Shown piece after piece: positions 50,187-58,666 of a stretch of DNA of 64,000 nt; positions within the stretch are counted from its first letter, which is position 1, and each line of letters opens with the position of its first letter. This DNA is from JACVRW01 sp963850205 (GTDB lineage Bacteria > Actinomycetota > Thermoleophilia > Solirubrobacterales > Thermoleophilaceae). The translations under genes were made by a program, and so were the position numbers. The notes under the pieces were generated by a model that searched no databases, was not told where the DNA came from, and worked only from the letters and a program-made list of their open reading frames with translations. The stretch is taken from contig CAWKKJ010000015.1 in the NCBI GenBank assembly GCA_963850205.1, forward strand, positions 434,001 to 498,000. The letters are read 5' to 3'.

Positions 50187-50897
50187 CTACGGACCTGAAC
50201 GCAACACGTCCTGCCCGGGGGCCGGGTCGCCGTCGCCCGGCTCGCGCGTCACGACCAGACCGGGGTACTTCTCCGGGTCCACCGCCGCGGCGAAGCGTAC
50301 GTTCGAGCGCCCGTCCGGATCGGGGTGGAAGGTGCCGGCCGAGATCCGGTTGGGCTTGCCGGGACGGTCGCCCGGCCCCACGAACCAGAGCTCGTAGTAC
50401 TGGCCCTCGGGGAGGATGGGCAACTCGTCCGTGCGCAGGTCGATCACCCGGCCGATGCCGGCCTTCCGCACGTTGGCCGCCGCGCTCGTCGCACCGGACG
50501 GCGAGGTGAGCGTGGCCTCCAGCTCGGGGGTGCCCGGGAGGTCGCCACCACCGTCCAGCCTGGTGCCGGCGAACACGGCCGCCGCCAGGGCCAGGGCCAC
50601 GCCGCCCGCGAGGGCGAGCCGGGGCCAGGCGAGGCGCCGGCGGCGGCGCTTGGGCGCAGGGGCGGCGCCGGCCGACGCCCGGATTGCGTCCAGCGTGTGG
50701 GCTTCGAGCTCGGGCGGGGGCGCCACCGGGGCGGCCGACCGCGCCAGCAGCCCGAGCGTGCCCTCCAGCTCGGCCGCCTGCGCGCGGCACTGCTTGCAGC
50801 CGGCCAGGTGGGCGGCAAAGCGGTCCCGCTCGGCCTCGTCTAGCGCGCCCAGCAGGTAGGCGCCGAGATCGCCGTGGATGGGTGTGCGCTCAGTCAA
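50187..50897 (-). CDS. Anti-sigma factor (RskA-like) with zinc-finger domain
   Basis: 236 aa. N-terminal anti-sigma zinc-binding domain with H30-x3-C34-x2-C37 (FAAHLAGCKQCRAQ), one membrane helix (~91-111, WPRLALAGGVALALAAAVFA), then an extracytoplasmic anti-sigma-K domain with GQYYELWFVGPGDRPGKPNR and GTFHPDPDGRSNVRFAAAVD. Holds the ECF sigma encoded just upstream (8-bp overlap) at the membrane until released. Confidence 0.92.
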   Translation of the reverse strand: MTERTPIHGDLGAYLLGALDEAERDRFAAHLAGCKQCRAQAAELEGTLGLLARSAAPVAPPPELEAHTLDAIRASAGAAPAPKRRRRRLAWPRLALAGGVALALAAAVFAGTRLDGGGDLPGTPELEATLTSPSGATSAAANVRKAGIGRVIDLRTDELPILPEGQYYELWFVGPGDRPGKPNRISAGTFHPDPDGRSNVRFAAAVDPEKYPGLVVTREPGDGDPAPGQDVLRSGP

Positions 50898-51462
50898 GGA
50901 GACCCCGTCCCTCCAGCTCGACCCGCAGGGCGCGCAGCCCGTAGAAGATGCGCGTCTTCACCGTTCCCAAGGGGATTCCGAGGCGTTTGGCCAGATCGGC
51001 CTGTCCGAGGTCTTCATCCAGGATCAATTGGAGCACCTCCCGCTGCTTGGGAGCAAGGGCCCCGACCGCGTCGCGTACATCGAGCCCCAGCACGAGGGCG
51101 TCGAAGGCCTCCTCACCGGACGCGATCCCCTCCGCCGCCGTGCCGGTGGGCAGCGGGCGGGAGGCTGTCCGCCGGAGCAGGTCGACGGCCACCCGGCGCG
51201 CGATCGCGAAGAGAAACGTGCGCACCGAGCCCCGCTCGGCGTCGTAGCGCCGGGCCGAGCGCCAGAGGCGCAGGAAGGTCTCCTGCACCAGCTCCTCGGC
51301 CATGCCGGCGTCCCCCATGAGGCGCAGCCCAAGGCCGTAGAGCCGCGAGGCGTACCGGTGGTAGAGGGCCACGAGCGGCTCGCCGTGATCGCCGTCCGCG
51401 ACGCGGCGGAGCAGCAGGGCCTCCTCGGCGGTGACGACGACGGTGGTGGTGGTGGTGTGCAT
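50890..51462 (-). CDS. ECF RNA polymerase sigma factor
   Basis: 190 aa. Region 2: ALYHRYASRLYGLGLRLMGD, AGMAEELVQETFLRLWRSAR, and GSVRTFLFAIARRVAVDLLR. Region 4: LAPKQREVLQLILDEDLGQA, LAKRLGIPLGTVKTRIFYGL. SigK-like by pairing with an RskA-type anti-sigma. The poly-Thr start (MHTTTTTVVV) is encoded by a GTGGTG-rich repeat. The stimulus is unknown; no regulon is visible here. Confidence 0.92.
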   Translation of the reverse strand: MHTTTTTVVVTAEEALLLRRVADGDHGEPLVALYHRYASRLYGLGLRLMGDAGMAEELVQETFLRLWRSARRYDAERGSVRTFLFAIARRVAVDLLRRTASRPLPTGTAAEGIASGEEAFDALVLGLDVRDAVGALAPKQREVLQLILDEDLGQADLAKRLGIPLGTVKTRIFYGLRALRVELEGRGLLD

Positions 51463-51514
51463 CCGCGGGTCCTTGGGTCCCGCTCAGTTGATGCGTGAAA
51501 GCCACCGGATCGGT

Positions 51515-51808
51515 TCAGCCCCGGTCTCCTTCCGGCGGAATGATGTCCAGGCCGGTGGCGGCCACCTCGCGCCCCGCGAGCCGGTACTGCACGTCGACCG
51601 AGTCGTTCTTCCCGTAGGAGCCGAAGAGGCCGAAGAACATGGCCGCCCAGCGCCCGGCGCCCAGCCGCTCCTTTTCCAGGGGCTTGGAGAAGTGCAGCTC
51701 GCGGCCCGCCACCCGGTAGTCCTCGCCCTCGCGTTGGGGAACGCCGTTGACGAAGACCCGGTAGGGCGGCTCGGCGCCCCGGGGGAGCGGAACGCGCCAG
51801 GGGCTCAC
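51515..51808 (-). CDS. Small conserved-looking hypothetical protein
   Basis: 97 aa from a GTG at 51808 that overlaps the upstream stop by four bases. YRVFVNGVPQREGEDYRVAG, RELHFSKPLEKERLGAGRWA, MFFGLFGSYGKNDSVDVQYR, REVAATGLDIIPPEG. Predicted mostly beta, soluble. No family recognised. It precedes the sigma gene by 52 bp on the same strand. Confidence 0.65.
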   Translation of the reverse strand: MSPWRVPLPRGAEPPYRVFVNGVPQREGEDYRVAGRELHFSKPLEKERLGAGRWAAMFFGLFGSYGKNDSVDVQYRLAGREVAATGLDIIPPEGDRG

Positions 51809-52146
51809 AGGCGCTTCGCCCCGTCGCCGAGCTGACGGCGCAGCGCGTCGTAGGCCGACTCGCCCGGCCGTCCCTCGATCAGCCGCCGCCGCACCCGCCC
51901 GGTGTAGGCCTCGCTCGAGCCGTCGCCACGAACGTCCACCCCGGCCCGAAGCCGGGCCGGCCCCGACAGCTCGAGCCGGCCCACCACCTGCTGCACGGGC
52001 GTGAGCTTCCGCATGAACGTCCCGCCCTCCGGGCGCGCGTCGGCCGAGCCCTCGATCTCCATTCCCGCGCGCTCCAGCGCGACCAGCGCCTCGCCGAGCC
52101 GGTCGTAACGCTTGCGGGTGACCTTCGGACCCTTGCGTATGGTCAA
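51805..52146 (-). CDS. Hypothetical protein, probable TTG start
   Basis: 113 aa if started at the TTG at 52146 (TIRKGPKVTRKRYDRLGEAL, ALERAGMEIEGSADARPEGG, then VVGRLELSGPARLRAGVDVR). No ATG or GTG fits, and upstream codons run into the MOSC gene on the other strand. The C-terminal RRRLIEGRPGESAYDALRRQ helix is well formed. Function unknown; coupled to the 51515 gene. Confidence 0.6.
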   Translation of the reverse strand: MTIRKGPKVTRKRYDRLGEALVALERAGMEIEGSADARPEGGTFMRKLTPVQQVVGRLELSGPARLRAGVDVRGDGSSEAYTGRVRRRLIEGRPGESAYDALRRQLGDGAKRL

Positions 52147-52156
52147 CGTGTACCCG

Positions 52157-52783
52157 ATGACCGCCAGCGTACTTTCGGTGAACGTCGCAGAGATGCGCGA
52201 GCTGCCCCGCCGGGGGGCCAACGTGAAGACCGGCATCTGGAAGCGGCCGGTCCCGGGGCGGGTTGCGGTCCGGGCTGTCAACCTCGCCGGGGACGACCAG
52301 GGGGACCGCTCGGTGCACGGCGGGCCGGACAAGGCGGTGTACGCCTACGCCCGAGAGGACACCGACTGGTGGGAGGCCGAGCTCGCCAGAGAGCTTCCGC
52401 ACGGCGTCTTCGGCGAGAACCTCACCACGCGCGGCATGGATGTGACTCGGGCGCTGGTCGGCGAGCGCTGGCGCATCGGATCGGTCCTGCTCGAGGTCTC
52501 CGAGCCCCGCTTTCCCTGCTGGAAGCTCGGCGCCCGCTTCGACGACGCCCGGATGATCAAGCGATTCGCCGCGGCCCGGCGACCCGGGGCGTACCTGCGC
52601 ATCGTCGAGGAGGGCGAGCTGGGCGCCGGCGATGCGGTGGAAGTGGCCGCACGCCCCGAGCACGACCTCACGATCGCCGCCTTCGCCCATGCGTACCTCG
52701 AGGACCGCGAGCAGTTGCCGCGCCTGCTCATCCCGGAGGTCTCCGAGGCCTGGCGCGACTGGGTGCGGCAGCGGGCGGCTTAG
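52157..52783 (+). CDS. MOSC domain protein
   Basis: 208 aa from the ATG at 52157. YiiM-like MOSC: VLSVNVAEMRELPRRGANVK, GDDQGDRSVHGGPDKAVYAY, GVFGENLTTRGMD, and SEPRFPCWKLGARFDD with the conserved Cys that binds the molybdenum-cofactor sulfur or substrate. The proximity to moaA fits molybdenum-cofactor metabolism. Its TAG stop lies in the first copy of the 19-bp direct repeat. Confidence 0.9.
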   Translation: MTASVLSVNVAEMRELPRRGANVKTGIWKRPVPGRVAVRAVNLAGDDQGDRSVHGGPDKAVYAYAREDTDWWEAELARELPHGVFGENLTTRGMDVTRALVGERWRIGSVLLEVSEPRFPCWKLGARFDDARMIKRFAAARRPGAYLRIVEEGELGAGDAVEVAARPEHDLTIAAFAHAYLEDREQLPRLLIPEVSEAWRDWVRQRAA

Positions 52784-52799
52784 CCGCCGATCGCCGACA
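52781..52799 (+). repeat. 19-bp direct repeat, copy 1
   Basis: TAGCCGCCGATCGCCGACA, identical to 53722-53740. It starts with the MOSC stop codon. Read on the minus strand it spells Ser-Ala-Ile-Gly-Gly-stop, the same as the end of MoaA encoded by copy 2, so it is a duplicate of the moaA 3' end. Confidence 0.85.
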
Positions 52800-52840
52800 G
52801 TAGGGGGGCGAACTCGGAGCATCGCCGACTTTGGCACACA

Positions 52841-53724
52841 GTGTGTGCTCAAGTCGACACGGTGGAGCGAAAGCTGGCCCGGCTGGCGCGCCGCGCCCAC
52901 GGCGTGGTCTCGCGGCGCCAGCTCCTGGAGGCCGGGGTCACGCGCACGGAGATCGCCCACCGTCTGCGCCGCGGTGACCTCATTGCCGTCTTTCGCGGCG
53001 TCTACCGCGTCGGCCACACCGCCCCCAGCACCGAAGCGGGCTACACCGCGGCGGTCAAGGCCGGCGGCGACGAGGCGCTGCTCAGCGGCCAAGCGGCCGG
53101 ACACCTGCTGGAACTGCTCAAAGGAGCGCCGCCGGCGCCCGAGGTGACCGCCCCCAAGGCCCGCCGGGTCAAGGGCGTCCGCGTCCGCCGCGGCCGGCGA
53201 CAAGGGACGGTCTGGCGCGGCATCCCAGTCACCACCGTGGCCGAAACGATCGTCGACCTGGCCGCCGAGCTCGCCCCCGACGAGCTGGCCCGCGCCTTCC
53301 ACCAGGCCGGTATCCGCCACCACACCACCCCGGGCCAGGTCGAGGCCGCGCTCGCCCGCCGGCCAACGCCCCGGGAGCAACCACCCTGCGCCGGGTCCTG
53401 CGCGGCGACGTCCACGTCACCCTCAGCGCACTCGAGCAACGCTTCCTCACTCTGCTCACACAGCACGGCCTCCCGCTACCCGAGACCAACAGGCCCGCCG
53501 GCACTCGGCGCGTCGACTGCCGCTGGCCCCGCCACCGGCTCACCGTCGAGCTCGACGGCTACCGCTACCAGCGCTCCCGCCACGCCTGGGAGAACGACCG
53601 CCACCGCGAACGCCAAGCCCACGCCCGCGGCGACCACCACCGCCGCTACACCTACAACGACGTGCTCGAAAACCCGGCCCTCATGCTCACCGAGCTGACC
53701 GAGCTCCTACGGAAGAGCCACTAG
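52841..53724 (+). CDS. AbiEi-like antitoxin/DUF559 nuclease-fold protein, frameshifted
   Basis: N-terminal frame (GTG 52841): ERKLARLARRAHGVVSRRQL, GVTRTEIAHRLRRGDLIAVF, RGVYRVGHTA, the AbiEi-type winged-helix domain, then ETIVDLAAELAPDELARAFH. After about 53370 the coding sequence shifts frame and continues as RRVDCRWPRHRLTVELDGYR then RHAWENDRHRERQAHARGD to the TAG at 53722-53724. That part is DUF559/Vsr-like: an Asp, then E-x-D, then His and Asp-Arg spaced as in PD-(D/E)XK nucleases. About 294 aa when restored. GCACACA-G-TGTGTGC over the start codon may be its own operator. No toxin partner adjoins. Confidence 0.75.
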
Positions 53725-54722
53725 CCGCCGATCGCCGACATCGTGCGCGGCGGCTGTTGGAAGCCGGGCTCGTTCACCCGGTGCTTCAGCTCCTTGCGCC
53801 AAACGGCGTCGCGCACGATCGTCTCCAGCTCGTCGTCGGTCGCGCCCTCGCGCAGCGGCGCGCGGAGATCGGTCTCGTTGATGGAGAACAGACAGGTGCG
53901 CAGCTTGCCGTCGGCGGTCAGCCGGACCCGGTTGCAGTCCGCGCAGAAGGGCTCGGAGACCGGGTTGATGAACCCGATCTCGCCCTCGCCGTCGCGGAAG
54001 CGGAACACGCGGGCGGTGGCGTGCGGCTCACGGGGGCGCTCCTCGAGCGGGTGCACGCGGTCGATGATCGCGCGGATCTCCTCGCCGGTGAGAACCTGGT
54101 CGCGGCTCCAGGCCTGGTCGCCGTCGAGCGGCATGAACTCGATGAAGCGCACCTGGTAGCTGGTGGAGCGGGCGAACTCGGCGAAGGGGAGGGCCTCCTG
54201 CTCGGTGAAGTCCCGCAACGCCACGGCGTTCACCTTCACCGGCGCCACCTCGGGATGCCGCCCGATCGCCTCCAGGCCGCGCAGGACCTGGGGCAGCGAG
54301 TCGCGCCGGGTGAGCTGGAAGAAGCGATCGCGCTGGAGCGAGTCGATCGACACGTTCACGCGCGTGATGCCGGCCTCGACGAGGGCCTCCGCGTCTCGTT
54401 CGAGCAGGTAGGCGTTGGTGGTCAGCGAGAGGTCCTCGAGCCCGGGGACGCCCGCGAGCATTCCTACCAGCCGCGGGAACTCCCTGCGCACCAGCGGCTC
54501 GCCGCCGGTGAGGCGCAGGTCGGTGACCCCCATCTCCGCCATCACCATCACCAGACGCTGGATCTCCTCGAAGCGCAGGATCTCCTCGCGGTCGAGCCAG
54601 GGCAGGCCGTCGGCGGGCATGCAGTACTGGCAGCGGAAGTTGCAGCGGTCGGTGACCGACACGCGCAGGTCGGAGATCCGCCGGCCGTGCCCGTCGTACA
54701 GAGGGTCGCGCCTCACACCCAC
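53721..54722 (-). CDS. moaA: GTP 3',8-cyclase MoaA
   Basis: 333 aa from a GTG at 54722 (or 54716). Radical-SAM cluster in VTDRCNFRCQYCMPADG (CxxxCxxC), GGEPLVRREFPRLVGML, VNVSIDSLQRDRFFQL, and the second cluster FCADCNRVRLTADGKLRTCL (CxxC...C). Ends in the functionally required Gly-Gly (MSAIGG). Catalyses the first step of molybdenum-cofactor synthesis from GTP. Stop overlaps the AbiEi-like stop; its last codons lie in direct-repeat copy 2. Confidence 0.95.
   Translation of the reverse strand: MGVRRDPLYDGHGRRISDLRVSVTDRCNFRCQYCMPADGLPWLDREEILRFEEIQRLVMVMAEMGVTDLRLTGGEPLVRREFPRLVGMLAGVPGLEDLSLTTNAYLLERDAEALVEAGITRVNVSIDSLQRDRFFQLTRRDSLPQVLRGLEAIGRHPEVAPVKVNAVALRDFTEQEALPFAEFARSTSYQVRFIEFMPLDGDQAWSRDQVLTGEEIRAIIDRVHPLEERPREPHATARVFRFRDGEGEIGFINPVSEPFCADCNRVRLTADGKLRTCLFSINETDLRAPLREGATDDELETIVRDAVWRKELKHRVNEPGFQQPPRTMSAIGG
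53722..53740 (+). repeat. 19-bp direct repeat, copy 2 (moaA 3' end)
   Basis: TAGCCGCCGATCGCCGACA, identical to 52781-52799 and 941 bp from it. It contains the stop of the AbiEi-like gene and, on the other strand, the last codons of moaA. Confidence 0.85.
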
Positions 54723-54748
54723 AAGGCTATCCGGTGGGCTCCGTGGCG

Positions 54749-54892
54749 TCAGGCGCCGAACAGGGCCGCAGCCGCGATGGCGGTCTTGACCACCCCGTAG
54801 AGCAGCGCCGCCGTGACCAGTACCCACAGGACGATCGCTTGGGGGGCGGCCGAGGAGACCTCGCGGGGCTCGGTGTTCGCTTCGCCGGTCAT
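54749..54892 (-). CDS. Small single-pass membrane protein, MFS transporter partner
   Basis: 47 aa: MTGEANTEPREVSSAAPQAI then a membrane helix LWVLVTAALLYGVVKTAIAA. Its ATG overlaps the transporter stop (ATGA). Short proteins of this layout occur downstream of OFA-type transporters and are annotated as MFS small subunits, from memory; probably a stabilising subunit. Confidence 0.75.
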   Translation of the reverse strand: MTGEANTEPREVSSAAPQAIVLWVLVTAALLYGVVKTAIAAAALFGA

Positions 54893-56259
54893 CTGCTTCC
54901 TCCCGTGTCGGCTGTCTGCACGCCGGCCCGGCGGCGTTTCCGGCGCAGGTGGTACTGCTTGCCCACCGGGCGAATGAACAGGTTGGCGATGAATCCGACG
55001 ATCAGCACGCCGACCATGATGTAGAGCGACAGCTCGTACAGCTCGGACCCCTGCTTGCCCGCCGACTCCTGGGAATCGGCGATCAGGTTGACGATCAGCG
55101 GCCCGGCCACCCCCGCGCAGGCCCACGCGGTCAGAAGACGGCCATGGATCGCGCCCACCTCGATGCCGCCGAACATGTCCTTCAGGTAGGCGGGAATCGT
55201 CGCGAAGCCGCCGCCGTAGAAGCTGAGGATGACCGCGGTCACGGCCACGAACAGCGCCAGGGACGTGGTGCCCGACGACGCGAGCACGAAGTAGAGGATC
55301 GCTCCGATCCCCAAATAGCCGAAGTAGGTCGGCTTGCGGCCGATCACGTCGGACGTGGACGACCAGACGAAGCGCCCGGCCATGTTGGCCAGCGAGAGCA
55401 GGCCGACGTAGCCCGCGGCCTCAGCCGCGTTCACGTCCGAGAAGAAGTCCTGCACCATGGGGGCGGCCTGCTCGAGGATGCCGATCCCCGCGGTGACGTT
55501 GCAGAACAGGATCGTCCACAGGAGCCAGAACTGGGGTGTCCGGATCGCGCTCGACGCGGTGACGTCGGCCGAGGTCTTCATCGGATCGTCGGCGATGGCC
55601 TCCTCGGGCTCGAAGCCCTCGGGCAGCCAGTCGTCGGCCGGCACCCGCACGGTGAACGCGCCCAGCATCATCGCCACGAAGTAGATGCCGGCGAGGGTGA
55701 GGAAGGAGGGCGCGATCGCGTCCGCCGGCACGCTTGCGAAGGTGCTCAGAAGGCTCTCCGACAGCGGCGAGGCGATGAGCGCGCCGCCGCCGAAGCCCAT
55801 GATCGCCAGGCCGGTTGCGAGCCCGGGCCGGTCGGGGAACCACTTGATCAGCGTCGACACGGGGGAGATGTAACCCACCCCGAGTCCGATCCCGCCCAGG
55901 ACGCCGTAGCCGAGGTAGACCAGCCACAGCTGGTCGGAGGCCACACCGAGGGCCGCGACGACGAAGCCCAGCGACCAGCACACCCCGGACGTGAACATCG
56001 CCTTGCGCGGGCCGACCCGCTCCACCCATGTTCCGAGCACCGCCGCGGACAAGCCCAGCATGACGATGGCGATGCTGAAGATGATGCTGATGGGCGTGAG
56101 CTTCGTTCCGAAGTGGTCGACCAGCGGCGTCTTGAACACGCTGAAGGCGTAGACCTCGCCGATGCAGAGGTGTATCGCCAGCGCGGCCGGTGGGATCAGC
56201 CAGCGGTTGTAGTTCCGCGGCGCAATGGTCCGCTCCCGGTCAAGAAACGACAGGGCCAT
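54889..56259 (-). CDS. OFA (oxalate/formate antiporter) family MFS transporter
   Basis: 456 aa with twelve predicted helices. OFA-like features: PPAALAIHLCIGEVYAFSVF near the N-terminus, GYGVLGGIGLGVGYISPVST, LIKWFPDRPGLATGLAIMGF, GGALIASPLSESLLSTF, and WSSTSDVIGRKPTYFGYLGI in the second half. OFA members exchange carboxylates such as oxalate/formate; no oxalate-degrading genes lie near, so the substrate is open. C-terminal basic tail after the last helix. Confidence 0.9.
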   Translation of the reverse strand: MALSFLDRERTIAPRNYNRWLIPPAALAIHLCIGEVYAFSVFKTPLVDHFGTKLTPISIIFSIAIVMLGLSAAVLGTWVERVGPRKAMFTSGVCWSLGFVVAALGVASDQLWLVYLGYGVLGGIGLGVGYISPVSTLIKWFPDRPGLATGLAIMGFGGGALIASPLSESLLSTFASVPADAIAPSFLTLAGIYFVAMMLGAFTVRVPADDWLPEGFEPEEAIADDPMKTSADVTASSAIRTPQFWLLWTILFCNVTAGIGILEQAAPMVQDFFSDVNAAEAAGYVGLLSLANMAGRFVWSSTSDVIGRKPTYFGYLGIGAILYFVLASSGTTSLALFVAVTAVILSFYGGGFATIPAYLKDMFGGIEVGAIHGRLLTAWACAGVAGPLIVNLIADSQESAGKQGSELYELSLYIMVGVLIVGFIANLFIRPVGKQYHLRRKRRRAGVQTADTGGSR

Positions 56260-56334
56260 CCCTTCTCCTCTCCCCAGATCCCTCTCCGCGGAGGTCGCTA
56301 CCCGGCGCAGGCGCGCGACTAACGTCTAGGCGCG

Positions 56335-57120
56335 ATGGACCTGCCCACCATGGACATCCGCGCGCCCACCCGCGGCAACCGCCGCCTGGAGGCGCTGCTG
56401 GCGGCGGCCAACGCGGACGAGCGGCTGCGCGCCTGGTGGTACATGCAGCAGGTCAACGCCGGACGCCTGGGCATGTCCGACCACTCCTGGGTGCACGTCC
56501 AGATCGTGGTCAACATCGCGCTGCGGATGTTCCGGCTGCTCAACCGGGCCGGCGTGGAGCCCGCGATGGTGGCCGACCACGGCATGGGCGCACGCGACGC
56601 CGAGGTGGTGATCGCGGCAGGGTGCCTGGTGCACGACACGGGGATGTCGATCCACCGCACCGATCACGAGGCCTTCAGCCTCTTCCTGGCCGCCGACCGC
56701 CTCCCGGGCCTGCTGGACGGGATCTACGACGAGCCCGAGCTGACCGTGGTCCTGTCCGAGGCCATGCACGCGGTGATCGGCCACCGGCGCCGCGGCGACC
56801 CGATCACGATCGAGGCCGGCATCGTGCGGGTGGCCGACGCGCTCGACATGGCCTCGGGCCGCTCACGCGTGCCCTTCGAGACCCGTCGCCCCAACATTCA
56901 CTCGCTCTCGGCGGCGGCCATCGACGAGGTGACGATCGAGCCGGGCAGCGAGCGGGCGGTGCAGATCGAGATCGCGATGAACAACTCCTCCGGCCTGTTC
57001 CAGGTCGACGAGCTGCTGGCCACCAAGCTGCGCGGCTCGGGCATCGAGGAGCACCTCGAGGTGGTGGCCCGGATCGACGCCGAGCACGAGAAGCGGCTGG
57101 TGGAGGTCTTCCGGATCTAA
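56335..57120 (+). CDS. HD-domain phosphohydrolase
   Basis: 261 aa. HD metal site: HSWVHVQIVVNIALRMFRLL (first His), CLVHDTGMSIHRTDHEAFSL (HD), AVIGHRRRGDPITIEAGIV and RVADALDMASGRSRVPFE (last Asp). No receiver or GGDEF domain. Probably hydrolyses a nucleotide or phosphate monoester. Convergent with citrate synthase, separated by a perfect hairpin. Confidence 0.85.
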   Translation: MDLPTMDIRAPTRGNRRLEALLAAANADERLRAWWYMQQVNAGRLGMSDHSWVHVQIVVNIALRMFRLLNRAGVEPAMVADHGMGARDAEVVIAAGCLVHDTGMSIHRTDHEAFSLFLAADRLPGLLDGIYDEPELTVVLSEAMHAVIGHRRRGDPITIEAGIVRVADALDMASGRSRVPFETRRPNIHSLSAAAIDEVTIEPGSERAVQIEIAMNNSSGLFQVDELLATKLRGSGIEEHLEVVARIDAEHEKRLVEVFRI

Positions 57121-57131
57121 GCCCTCCGCGC

Positions 57132-57152
57132 GCACCCGGCCGAGCCGGGTGC
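57132..57152. terminator. Bidirectional hairpin terminator
   Basis: GCACCCGGC-CGA-GCCGGGTGC, perfect 9-bp stem with 3-nt loop, in the 38-bp gap between the convergent HD-domain and citrate synthase genes. Confidence 0.8.
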
Positions 57153-57158
57153 TTGCGG

Positions 57159-58547
<1,389 letters not shown>

Positions 58548-58666
58548 GCCGTACTCCCTCGCTAGCGCCGCTCGTTGCCCTGGACCGGGAATTTTGCCCT
58601 ACTGAGCACCCTGCGCGCGCGCCCATGCGCCGAAGTAGGCTCACGTGCCATCGGGAGAGCGCTCCA

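Noticed and set aside
51425..51462. Possible simple-sequence phase-variable tract at the sigma gene start
   Set aside because: The repeats are GTG-GTG triplets coding Thr/Val; length changes would keep the frame, so no on/off switching is expected.
52841..53724. Complete type IV toxin-antitoxin system
   Set aside because: No AbiEii-like toxin gene follows; the next gene is moaA on the other strand.
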